From an uncultured Coprococcus sp. (GTDB taxonomy: Bacteria; Bacillota; Clostridia; Lachnospirales; Lachnospiraceae), in contig CAKQTZ010000008.1 in the NCBI GenBank assembly GCA_934277375.1, positions 1 through 64,000 of the forward strand: DNA of 64,000 bases, written 5' to 3'. Each line of letters opens with the position of its first letter. Position 1 is the first letter of the stretch. The translations under genes and the position numbers were made by a program. This document shows, piece by piece, positions 1 through 7,306 of the stretch. Under the pieces are notes generated by a model. That model saw only the letters and a list, made by a program, of their open reading frames with translations. It was not told where the DNA came from and ran no database searches.

Positions 1-1677
1 TTCTGTCTTGTATGTTGCCGGCGTTACCACTTCACCGTCATCCCACTTGTGGTTTGTACATACTAGTTTGTCTATTGTATCTGTCTTGGTCTCGCCACAA
101 TTCGTACAGGTGTATTTCTTCTTGCCTGTGCTTGTGTAGGTCGGAGACTTTATCACCACTCCCGCATCCCATGTGTGGGAAACACATATATCCACTTCGT
201 ATTCATCGTATTTTTTATTGTATTTTGTTGAATCTGTGGAATCCTGTTCCCTGCCAATATTCGGGGTGTTTGCAACAATATACACCAGCTTTCCATCCTG
301 CTCCCCAAGCGCATACATGTTGTAACCAGTCGAATATTTGCTTCTTATATTCACGACTTCTGCAGCCGAAATTGGTGATGCTGTCAGATCTATCTTGTTC
401 AGGCTGTCAGGTGTAGAGAAATACAATGTACTGCCCTGTATATAAATAGCCCCGTACTGTCCCGGATAATATGAACTTGAAGACACCATCCATTTGGCAG
501 TTCCTGAATACAATGTCTGGCTTATATTTGTTGAATATCTATATTTGGTTATCTGATAAATGGTTTCAGAGCTTCCCATACCTATACTGTACCAATAGCC
601 ATCTCTGTAGAAGATAGCCTTCTCTATTCCGTTCCAGAACTTCCCACTCTCAAAGCTTGTGTCCGTTGCACTTGTATATGTATCTCCCCACTGTGCACCT
701 ACAACCATATCTGACCTGTCCTTGCCATTTGACGAATATGTAAGTGAATTCATGGTGGCAAAGCTTACCAGAAAATATTTGTGCAGTGATCTTCCAGGCA
801 CATCCCACACCGGATCATCCCAGGTTGCGTCTATGTGATACCATTTGCCATTTATCTTTACTATGTTCCACGCATGATTAATATTTTTACTTGATGCGAC
901 TGCGCATGAAAGTCCAGCCTTTTTCAGGAAATAAAACATCGTCTCTGCATATCCCTGACACACACTGCTGTGGTTTATCAGCGCACCATACATATCATAC
1001 TCATGTTTGCTGCCAAGTGTTCCCTGAAGATATGGTTCGTACGCATATGCAACAGTTGAGGTGAGATATTCATGATATGCCAGCACGATCTCCTCATCAG
1101 TCATTCCAGTGATATCTATCTTACTGTCAACAGCCTTGATCGCATTGTCCAGCTCCTGCTGCTCCGCCTGTCCATTTGCATAATAAGATATGCTTATCGA
1201 TGCCACCAGTCCTGTACTTGGGTAATACGAATAACTTGAACCAGAGACACTTATTATCTCCGGATGGGCCGAGATAATACTTGATATAGCACCGTTACGG
1301 GCCTCGTCAATGGTAATTCCTAAATCCTGAACATCTATACTCGTCTCATACTCTCTAAATGCATTTATAAGCCTCTCCTCAAAAGCCGCTGTGTCATAAC
1401 TTGAGGCAAGGGTCGCGATCTCACTGTCATTAACAGCAGTGCCAAGGCCTCCATACTGCAGTGCATCCGACAGATCGACCTCTTCCACAGCCAGAGTCTC
1501 ACTGCCTGTTTTCACAGAAGAATCATCCGCTGCAAATGCCTGATAACCGTTTCCGCCAAATGCCATTGCCGCCGCGGAAATCGCAATCATTCCTGCAAAC
1601 AATCCCTTCCTGAACCGCAGCAGCCAATCTGATACTCGTCCATACTTTTCTCTATATGACGTTATGTTAATTCTCAT
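1..1677 (-). CDS. secreted transglutaminase-like surface protein (3' end outside window)
   Basis: The frame is open from an ATG at 1677, behind an AAAGGAGG ribosome site, to the window edge, so at least 559 residues are present and the C-terminus is missing. A long basic N-region and hydrophobic stretch ending AFA-A around residue 54 look like a signal peptide. A transglutaminase/protease-like core carries Cys in SVCQGYAETM (about 239), His in NHAWNIVKI (about 267) and Asp in HIDATWDDP (about 282), the expected triad. The last visible residues form a Cys/His module (KKYTCTNCGE, then CTNHKWDDGEVV) of a type often repeated in clostridial surface proteins. Likely exported, cross-linking or cleaving wall or substrate proteins; the target is unknown. 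It diverges from the GH42 gene. Confidence 0.8.
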   Translation of the reverse strand, partial: MRINITSYREKYGRVSDWLLRFRKGLFAGMIAISAAAMAFGGNGYQAFAADDSSVKTGSETLAVEEVDLSDALQYGGLGTAVNDSEIATLASSYDTAAFEERLINAFREYETSIDVQDLGITIDEARNGAISSIISAHPEIISVSGSSYSYYPSTGLVASISISYYANGQAEQQELDNAIKAVDSKIDITGMTDEEIVLAYHEYLTSTVAYAYEPYLQGTLGSKHEYDMYGALINHSSVCQGYAETMFYFLKKAGLSCAVASSKNINHAWNIVKINGKWYHIDATWDDPVWDVPGRSLHKYFLVSFATMNSLTYSSNGKDRSDMVVGAQWGDTYTSATDTSFESGKFWNGIEKAIFYRDGYWYSIGMGSSETIYQITKYRYSTNISQTLYSGTAKWMVSSSSYYPGQYGAIYIQGSTLYFSTPDSLNKIDLTASPISAAEVVNIRSKYSTGYNMYALGEQDGKLVYIVANTPNIGREQDSTDSTKYNKKYDEYEVDICVSHTWDAGVVIKSPTYTSTGKKKYTCTNCGETKTDTIDKLVCTNHKWDDGEVVTPATYKTE

Positions 1678-2137
1678 GTCATTCCTCCTTTTCACTCCCT
1701 GAATACTTCCTGTCCGTTCTTTTCCAATTACTTACTATTATATAAAAATTACCCTCTTTCCGATAGCTTTTACCCTCACTTTTATATATCTTGTAAGATT
1801 TGTCAAATAGCGCAACTTTGAACAACTCAACAATTCCTCATGATTCGAGCACAAGATTCTGTATTTTAGCCGTTTTGCACCTATGGGCGTGATTTTTGGC
1901 TCTTTAATCCATCTGTTTTTCATTTGTGCATTATGCATAAATTTTATTATTTTTTATTTTTTCATTGCATTATATGACTATTTATGATAACTTTATCACA
2001 TAAGTTGTGCAACCGTTTGCGCACATGTGGCATATTAAATGCAATAGCTCTCTATGGCACATGCGCTGAACACAAATGCAAAAATACCAATATATTACAT
2101 TAAACAAAATGCCTTTTACACACAGGAGCAATTATAG
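1678..2137. other. divergent intergenic region between transglutaminase and GH42 genes
   Basis: This 460-base AT-rich region must hold both divergent promoters. A TATAAT on the minus strand (1737-1742) may serve the transglutaminase gene but has no good -35. The clearest element is the LacI-type operator at 2007-2024. A 66-codon minus-strand frame here (1738-1938) has no ribosome site or recognisable sequence and is not called. Confidence 0.5.
2007..2024. promoter_or_regulatory. LacI/GalR-type operator upstream of GH42
   Basis: TGCAACCGTTTGCG (2008-2021) fits the LacI-family consensus TGnAAnCGnTTnCA at all fixed positions but the last. It lies 114 bases upstream of the beta-galactosidase start. 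No lacI-like gene is in the window, so the binding protein (a sugar repressor or CcpA) would be encoded elsewhere. Confidence 0.5.
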
Positions 2138-4174
2138 ATGAATAAAAACAAACTTTTTCCACAGATAAATGGAATATTACACGGCGGTGATTACAACGCA
2201 GAACAGTGGCTGGACCGCCCTGATATTCTGGCAAAGGATATCGAGATGATGAAAGAGGCCGGAATGACCTCCGCTACTCTCGGAGTTTTCTCATGGTCAG
2301 CTTACGAACCTGCTGAGGGTGAATATCATTTTGACTGGCTTAAAGACGTTATGGATAATCTTTATAATGCAGGCATTTACACAGTTCTCGCCACACCATC
2401 AGGAGGCAAGCCTGCATGGATGGCCCGGAAATATCCGGAGATCAGGCGAGTGAACTCTTATGATGTCAGGGAACATCAGGGTGTCCGCGAGAATCATTGC
2501 ATGAGTTCACCTATCTACAGGGAAAAAGTTGACATTATCATCCGTCAGCTCCACGCCCATGTTGGTAACCATCCTGGGCTCATCATGTGGCATGTGTCAA
2601 ATGAGTTGGGCGGCGAATGCTACTGCCGTCTCTGTGTGAAGAGATTCCAGAATTATCTCGCAGAGAAGTTCGACCACGACATAGACAAGCTGAACAAGGC
2701 ATGGTGGACGACATTCTGGAGCCACTCATACAACAGCTTCTCACAGATTGAACCGCCTTACAAAAACGGTGATTTCAGTATCATGGGACTGAACCTCGAA
2801 TGGAAGAGATTCACCACATGGAATATGAACGATTACATGAAATCAGAGATAAAACTTCTCCGGGAGCTCACCCATGATATACCTATAACGACCAACTTCA
2901 TGCAGCTCTATGAAGGTCTCGACTACAGACCGATGGCCAAGGAGCTCGATGTGATTTCATGGGATTCATACCCTAGATTCCACAACGACTATGAGAGTCT
3001 TGCAGATGTCATGGGTCAGAACACATTTGACCACGCGGTTATGAGATCCATGAAGAAGGACAAGCCTTTCATGCTTATGGAGAGTGCTCCAGGGCTGGTA
3101 AACTGGCATCCATACAACAAGCTGAAGAGGCCAGGCATCCACAGACTGTTCTCATACAATGCGATAGCCTGTGGTTCTGATACTGTCCAGTACTTCCAGT
3201 GGAGAAAGGGCAGAGGCTCATTTGAACAGTATCACGGAGCTGTTGTGGACCATCTGGGAACAAATGATACCAGGATATTTAAGGAGGTTGCCGCTCTCGG
3301 CGCAGAGCTTGACGGTCTGTCCGAGATAACCGGAACTCTCATCCGATCAAAAGTTGCACTGCTGTTCGACTGGGACAACATGTGGGCTATAGATGATGTC
3401 AAAGCATTGGGGCAGGAATCAAAGAAATATCCTGAGACCTGCATGTCCGTATATAAGGAACTGACAAAGCTTGGTGTTGACGTGGATGTCATCGCATCCG
3501 ATGAACCACTTGAAGATTATAATGTGGTCGTGGCTCCTATGCTCTACATGCTGAGGGACGGTGCCGCAGAATCTCTCGCTTCATTTGTAAAAAGAGGCGG
3601 TCAGCTTCTGGCTACATACTTCACCGGCTACGTGGACAAGGATCAGCTCTGCATTCTGGGAGGATTTCCGGGAAATGGGCTTGCGGATGTATTTGGAATC
3701 ATCAGTGAAGAGATCGACACCCTGTACCCATCCGACAGAAACAGTGTGAGCTTTACAGATGGCAGTTCATGCGAACTTCGGGACTATGCTGAGATCCTGA
3801 GAGTCGGAACAGCTGATGTTCTGGGAACCTACGATTCAGACTTCTATGCAGGAAATGCAGCAGTAACAGTGAACAGCTATGGCAATGGTAAGGCCTACTA
3901 CGTGGCTGCAAGAATAGATTACAGTAAACTCGGTGAGATCATGGAGAATATGCTGACAGATGCCGGTATAACCACCAAGAGTCTCCCTGACGGAGTTCAG
4001 TATCACCACAGATACGCAGATGACGGAACCGCATTTGGTTTCTACCTGAATAATACAGAGGAGCCTCAGATTATATCTGAAGTTCACGGAACCGACATTC
4101 AGACTCAGAATGTAGTTGATGGAGAGCTTGAATTAGCCCCACTCGGAGTCGCCATAATCAAAGAGAACATTTAA
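2138..4174 (+). CDS. GH42 beta-galactosidase, intracellular
   Basis: The 678-residue product has the three-part GH42 layout: a TIM barrel (about 1-390), a trimerisation/Rossmann-like domain and a small beta domain. The acid/base is Glu in HVSNELGG (about residue 155) and the nucleophile Glu in LMESAPG (about 315). Cysteines in GECYCRLC match the metal-binding cluster of many GH42 enzymes. There is no signal peptide, so it should hydrolyse imported galactosides (lactose, galacto-oligosaccharides or beta-galactosyl glycans) in the cytoplasm. An AGGAG lies about 10 bases before the ATG. It is monocistronic, with a LacI-type operator upstream and a strong terminator after it. The exact substrate cannot be read from sequence. 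Confidence 0.93.
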   Translation: MNKNKLFPQINGILHGGDYNAEQWLDRPDILAKDIEMMKEAGMTSATLGVFSWSAYEPAEGEYHFDWLKDVMDNLYNAGIYTVLATPSGGKPAWMARKYPEIRRVNSYDVREHQGVRENHCMSSPIYREKVDIIIRQLHAHVGNHPGLIMWHVSNELGGECYCRLCVKRFQNYLAEKFDHDIDKLNKAWWTTFWSHSYNSFSQIEPPYKNGDFSIMGLNLEWKRFTTWNMNDYMKSEIKLLRELTHDIPITTNFMQLYEGLDYRPMAKELDVISWDSYPRFHNDYESLADVMGQNTFDHAVMRSMKKDKPFMLMESAPGLVNWHPYNKLKRPGIHRLFSYNAIACGSDTVQYFQWRKGRGSFEQYHGAVVDHLGTNDTRIFKEVAALGAELDGLSEITGTLIRSKVALLFDWDNMWAIDDVKALGQESKKYPETCMSVYKELTKLGVDVDVIASDEPLEDYNVVVAPMLYMLRDGAAESLASFVKRGGQLLATYFTGYVDKDQLCILGGFPGNGLADVFGIISEEIDTLYPSDRNSVSFTDGSSCELRDYAEILRVGTADVLGTYDSDFYAGNAAVTVNSYGNGKAYYVAARIDYSKLGEIMENMLTDAGITTKSLPDGVQYHHRYADDGTAFGFYLNNTEEPQIISEVHGTDIQTQNVVDGELELAPLGVAIIKENI

Positions 4175-4214
4175 ATTTGGTAATAACTTTTTTCCTTCCT
4201 TAAAACCTTTTTAA

Positions 4215-4260
4215 AAGGCGGTGATACCTTAATATTGTGTATCACCGCCTTGTGTTTTTT
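4215..4260. terminator. Rho-independent terminator between convergent genes
   Basis: A 13-bp perfect stem (AAGGCGGTGATAC at 4215-4227 with its complement at 4239-4251) is followed by GTGTTTTTT. It ends the GH42 transcript. The opposite side has fewer T residues but it may also act for the convergent polyphosphate kinase gene. Confidence 0.85.
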
Positions 4261-4346
4261 ATATTTACACATGTTTGTGTCAAACATGTCTGTTTCAAAT
4301 GTGTTATATTATTCTGGCTATCGAATGATCACATCCGGCGCCATCA

Positions 4347-5828
4347 TTAATTGTCGAGATGTTCCAGCTTATCCTCTATCGTCTTGATAACAATCTTTAA
4401 CGCTTTTATTCGGGCATATTTCTTGTCGTTTGATTCCAATATGTGCCAAGGCGCAAAGCTTGTGTTGGTCTTTTCAAGCATCTCATCAACTGCCACCTCG
4501 TAGCTGTCCCATTTGTCACGGTTACGCCAATCCTCATCCGTGATCTTCCAGCGTTTCTCAGGTGTGTTCTGCCTGAGTGTGAATCTCTCAAGCTGCGTGT
4601 CTTTGTCAATCTGGACCCAGAACTTGATGACGATGGCACCCCAGTCGTGCAGCTCCCTCTCGAACTCATTTATCTCGTTGTATGCACGCTGCCAGTCATT
4701 CTCCGAGCAGAATCCCTCAAGTCTCTCAACCATAACTCTGCCATACCATGTTCTGTCAAATATAGCGACATGGCCGGACTTTGGAAGTCTTGTCCAGAAT
4801 CTCCACAGGAAATGTCTTGCCTTCTCGTGCGGCTCTGGACTTGCTATAGGATTTACCACGTAACCACGGGCATCAAGTGCCTCAGCTATCCTCTTGATAT
4901 TGCCACCCTTGCCTGCCGCATCCCAGCCCTCGTAGCCTATGATGACCGGTATCTTCTTCTGGTAAAGTTCGTTGTGCAGTCTGCCAAGCTTCTTCTGCAG
5001 CTTGCCGAGTTCTTCCTTGTACTCCTCGTCCGTGAGCTTCTTATCGAGAGACACCTCGGAAAGCTTCGGGATCTTCTTGAGCGCAAATGTATTCTGCAGT
5101 ATCGGTGCTGCGTGTCCCTGATTGAGCAACGCAGTCTCTATTCCCTGATTGATGATATCGAGAATCTGCAGCTCTGCCCATTTTCTCTCCTTTGCATCTA
5201 TCATGTACCACGGAGCATTTGACAGATTGGTGTCATACATGAAGCTGTCAAATGCTTCCAGATATTCATCGTACTTCTTGTTCTGCTTCAGATCATGCTT
5301 AGACACTCTCCACTTCGTAGTGTCATCTTCAAGAAGTGCTTCAAGCCTCTTCTTCTGCTCGTGCTTATCTATCTGGAAGAAGAATTTCATGACCAGATAT
5401 CCGTTGTCCGCCAAAGTTCTCTCGAATCTCTTGGTGCTGTCAACTCTCTTCCTGTATTCCTTGTCTGACAGCTCCCTGGACATCCTGCCGCCCACGATAT
5501 CTCTCATCCAGCCACCATCCAGAAATACAAACTCCCCCTGCTCTGGTATTCTTGTAAAATACTTGTACAAAAACGGTCTGCGTTTTTCCTCGTCTGTGGA
5601 ATACTTCACTGACTCAACGTTGAAAAATCTCGGATCCATATTCTTGATGATCCTTCCGACAAGACTTCCCTTGCCTGCGGCTCCCCAGCCCTCAAATATG
5701 ACAAATACAGGGATCTTGCCTTCCTTAACCTTGATCTGATTGCGCGTCAGATTCTCTCTGGCGATCTTTAATCGTGCGTCTATCTCCTCATCTGATGGAC
5801 GCTCCGGCTTGTTCCAGTCTTTTAACAT
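4347..5828 (-). CDS. pap: polyphosphate:AMP phosphotransferase (two fused PPK2 domains)
   Basis: The 493-residue protein holds two PPK2 kinase domains in tandem, with P-loops GWGAAGKGS (about residue 50) and GWDAAGKGGN (about 300), each followed by the conserved lid region (WMRDIVGGRMS; FDRTWYGRVMVERLEGF). This class II architecture is known to make ADP from AMP and polyphosphate. The second half keeps the fuller set of family motifs; in characterised enzymes one half is catalytic and the other mainly structural. A GTG nine bases upstream is in frame, but AGGAG at 5840-5844 is correctly spaced only for the ATG at 5828. No polyphosphate-making gene is nearby. It would salvage AMP and buffer the adenylate pool in the cytoplasm. 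Confidence 0.92.
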   Translation of the reverse strand: MLKDWNKPERPSDEEIDARLKIARENLTRNQIKVKEGKIPVFVIFEGWGAAGKGSLVGRIIKNMDPRFFNVESVKYSTDEEKRRPFLYKYFTRIPEQGEFVFLDGGWMRDIVGGRMSRELSDKEYRKRVDSTKRFERTLADNGYLVMKFFFQIDKHEQKKRLEALLEDDTTKWRVSKHDLKQNKKYDEYLEAFDSFMYDTNLSNAPWYMIDAKERKWAELQILDIINQGIETALLNQGHAAPILQNTFALKKIPKLSEVSLDKKLTDEEYKEELGKLQKKLGRLHNELYQKKIPVIIGYEGWDAAGKGGNIKRIAEALDARGYVVNPIASPEPHEKARHFLWRFWTRLPKSGHVAIFDRTWYGRVMVERLEGFCSENDWQRAYNEINEFERELHDWGAIVIKFWVQIDKDTQLERFTLRQNTPEKRWKITDEDWRNRDKWDSYEVAVDEMLEKTNTSFAPWHILESNDKKYARIKALKIVIKTIEDKLEHLDN

Positions 5829-5893
5829 GTAACCCACTGCTCCTTTCTCATTGTCTCTTCATCTGTTTTTATGAATAATATACCCCAATTTAC

Positions 5894-6060
5894 AAAAACA
5901 AATGCCGCTTCGCGTCGCGCATTTTTCTTCTTGCTTTTGGCAGACTCGAACCCTCGCGCTACCGCGCTCCATGTTCGGCTCCGCCGAACGGGTTCTCGTT
6001 GATATCGCAAGAAAAAAACAAATGCCGCTTCGCGTCGCGCATTTTTCTTCTTGCGATATC
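5894..6060. repeat. 41-bp direct repeat with palindromic unit and GC-rich hairpins
   Basis: An identical 41-bp sequence occurs at 5894-5934 and 6014-6054, 120 bases apart. The second copy is bracketed by perfect 13-bp inverted arms (GATATCGCAAGAA at 6001-6013 and its complement at 6048-6060), making a 60-bp palindrome-like unit. Between the copies are a 7-bp hairpin (GTTCGGC TCC GCCGAAC), GCGC hairpins and, on the minus strand, GGGTTCGAGTCTGCC, which resembles a tRNA T-arm. Open frames through it (Arg/Ala/Lys-rich) look spurious. It resembles a non-autonomous palindromic element. Confidence 0.7.
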
Positions 6061-6126
6061 ATTATACTACTTTCTTTTTGGGGGATACATCTGAAAAAAC
6101 ATTAAGATATGTGAGAAAAATGAATG

Positions 6127-6155
6127 TTGCGAAGGTAGAAAGCATATGCTATAAT
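6127..6155 (+). promoter_or_regulatory. sigma-A promoter of candidate antisense RNA
   Basis: TTGCGA (6127-6132), a 17-bp spacer and a perfect TATAAT (6150-6155) preceded by TGC (extended -10). No protein gene follows on this strand before the hairpin at 6211, so it should drive a short RNA. Confidence 0.75.
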
Positions 6156-6161
6156 GTCAGC

Positions 6162-6246
6162 AGACAAAGAAACAAGAAATTCTGACATATGCTTTCCCAA
6201 AAGCATAGCGAAAACCCCAGTAGTTGGCGCTACTGGGGTTTTCTCC
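6162..6246 (+). ncRNA. candidate antitoxin small RNA of a type I toxin-antitoxin locus
   Basis: From the predicted start near 6162 the RNA would be about 85 bases: an unpaired A-rich 5' part, an 8-bp hairpin (TATGCTTT, loop CCCA, 6188-6207) and a 13-bp terminator hairpin (6211-6242). It converges on the 29-residue membrane peptide gene at 6286-6375 and overlaps the 3' end of that mRNA, the arrangement of TxpA/RatA-type systems. Both terminators appear to be the same DNA hairpin. Expression and pairing are inferred. Confidence 0.55.
6211..6242. terminator. shared bidirectional terminator of toxin mRNA and antisense RNA
   Basis: AAAACCCCAGTAG and its exact complement flank a six-base loop; the stem begins with A and ends with T, so it reads as a terminator from both sides. 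Confidence 0.75.
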
Positions 6247-6285
6247 GTCTTTTAAAGGCGACGTACTCCTTTGGCTGATTACCAC

Positions 6286-6375
6286 TTACTTATCTCCGTC
6301 CAGCCATTTGCAAATATAGTAGGCTGCTACACTTGCCACGACGGAAATTAAAAATGAAACAAGAAGTTCTGCCAC
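6286..6375 (-). CDS. 29-residue hydrophobic peptide, candidate type I toxin
   Basis: A GTG start at 6375 is preceded by AAGGGGGG at good spacing and the frame ends at TAA 6286. The peptide opens with a short N-terminus, runs through a single transmembrane helix (LVSFLISVVASVAAYY) and ends in a charged tail, CKWLDGDK. This plan and length match small membrane toxins of type I systems and short peptides common in gut clostridia. In the leader, CCACCCCT can pair with the AGGAAAGGGGGG ribosome site, and CCTAG-ACAGG-CTAGG forms a hairpin, so translation is probably occluded in the full-length mRNA, as in known type I toxins. A promoter (6421-6449) and a convergent antisense RNA complete the locus. 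Alternatively it is a benign small membrane protein. Confidence 0.6.
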   Translation of the reverse strand: MAELLVSFLISVVASVAAYYICKWLDGDK

Positions 6376-6420
6376 TGCGCTCCCCCCTTTCCTAGCCTGT
6401 CTAGGGGTGGCAACATCTGT

Positions 6421-6449
6421 ATTGTGGCATATTGTCTCTTGCTTTTCAA
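6421..6449 (-). promoter_or_regulatory. promoter of the small membrane peptide gene
   Basis: On the minus strand: TTGAAA (6449-6444), 17-bp spacer, CACAAT (6426-6421) with an upstream TGC. It lies about 45 bases before the GTG. Confidence 0.55.
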
Positions 6450-6460
6450 TAGGTTTACAT

Positions 6461-6481
6461 AACTATACAAAATGTATAGTT
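6461..6481. promoter_or_regulatory. inverted repeat upstream of the peptide promoter
   Basis: AACTATACA AAA TGTATAGTT is a perfect 9-bp inverted repeat around three A residues, ending about 12 bases upstream of the -35 box. The position suits an operator, but the binding protein is unknown. Confidence 0.4.
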
Positions 6482-6504
6482 TTATACATTACTACATATA
6501 AAAT

Positions 6505-6563
6505 CCCCGGCAGCGTGCTGACATGTGTTCTGGATTCCAGGTACATATCAACGGCCACCGGGG
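6505..6563 (-). terminator. branched terminator hairpin after gatD
   Basis: On the minus strand CCCCGG and CCGGGG close a 59-base element that ends GGATTTTATATG. Inside, an 8-bp helix with one G-U pair (TGATATGT/ACATGTCA) carries a CTGG-AAT-CCAG tip. It lies 27 bases after the gatD stop. It is more elaborate than an ordinary terminator. Confidence 0.6.
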
Positions 6564-6589
6564 CTTAATTATCACTATAATTATCTATA

Positions 6590-7306
6590 TTATGACAACT
6601 CCAGATCAGGCTTGCCATACTCAGCAAGCTTCACATCATATGCCTTGCGCATAGCTGCCTCGAATGGTATCTCCTTCATTGGGGCATCCAGTCTTTCCAG
6701 CAGATAATGTACAAAATCAGGATTCTGAATGAGCAGTGGTCCATGAATGTATGTCGCAATGACTCTGTTCCTGCAGATTCCCTCATTCATGGTATCCGGG
6801 TTGCTGCCCTGTCCTATCTCCACCTTGCAGAATGTCATATCCTCAGGTATTCCATAGGTGTGGGCAAACCGACTTGTGTAACCAATGAGTGTCATATCGT
6901 TAAACTTTGCCTTGATGAGCGTGTTGAAACGATTCGGAGCCTGACGTACTGAGTACATGCCCGGAACAACGCCAAGCCCTGTAACTCTGGTTCCGTCCTC
7001 TCTCTTGATATAATCTCCGAGGAGCTCCATGGAATTGCCCACCAAAAGGAAAAGTGCCTTGCCATCCTTCATGCATGCCGCAATCTCATCCTTGTACTTC
7101 ATCAGTCTGTCCAGCACGAGTTCCTGGCTCTTCTCGCTCATGGAGCACATATATACCATGTCGATATTCTCTCTCAGAAAGAGCGGCTTCTCGTTAAGTC
7201 CTGTTGTCACAAATTCTGCATCCGGCAGGCATTTCTGCAGATACATTGTATTTCCCTTGTCACCGTAGAGTGTACATATTTCCGGATATAAAATCTCTAT
7301 CTTCAT
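6590..7306 (-). CDS. gatD: GatD-like subunit of lipid II isoglutaminyl synthase, nucleophile Cys not seen
   Basis: This 238-residue class I glutamine amidotransferase-like protein is coupled to MurT by a TAATG overlap. MurT-GatD complexes amidate the D-glutamate of lipid II to D-isoglutamine during cell-wall synthesis. The N-terminus (LYPEICTLYGDKGN) and the catalytic-His region (TYIHGPLL, about 190) fit GatD. At the nucleophile elbow, where the family has CGGYQ, this protein reads LLVGNSMELLG with no cysteine; the nearest Cys (ACMKDG) lies before the strand. It may therefore not hydrolyse glutamine itself, may use ammonia, or may belong to a diverged subfamily. Context makes the cell-wall role likely; the catalytic mechanism is uncertain. 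Confidence 0.8.
   Translation of the reverse strand: MKIEILYPEICTLYGDKGNTMYLQKCLPDAEFVTTGLNEKPLFLRENIDMVYMCSMSEKSQELVLDRLMKYKDEIAACMKDGKALFLLVGNSMELLGDYIKREDGTRVTGLGVVPGMYSVRQAPNRFNTLIKAKFNDMTLIGYTSRFAHTYGIPEDMTFCKVEIGQGSNPDTMNEGICRNRVIATYIHGPLLIQNPDFVHYLLERLDAPMKEIPFEAAMRKAYDVKLAEYGKPDLELS

Noticed and set aside
1738..1938. 66-codon minus-strand frame in the GH42 leader region
   Set aside because: No ribosome site, low-complexity basic sequence, no similarity I recognise; it lies in a promoter region.
4443..5222. 259-codon plus-strand frame
   Set aside because: Lies antisense inside the polyphosphate phosphotransferase gene, whose motifs are unmistakable.
5935..6000. tRNA gene suggested by GGGTTCGAGTCTGCC on the minus strand
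   Set aside because: No acceptor stem complement, no anticodon arm and no CCA end; only a T-arm-like stretch.
5822..6105. Overlapping Arg/Ala/Lys-rich frames through the 41-bp repeat
   Set aside because: They exist in several frames because the repeat is stop-poor; no ribosome sites, no conserved protein features.
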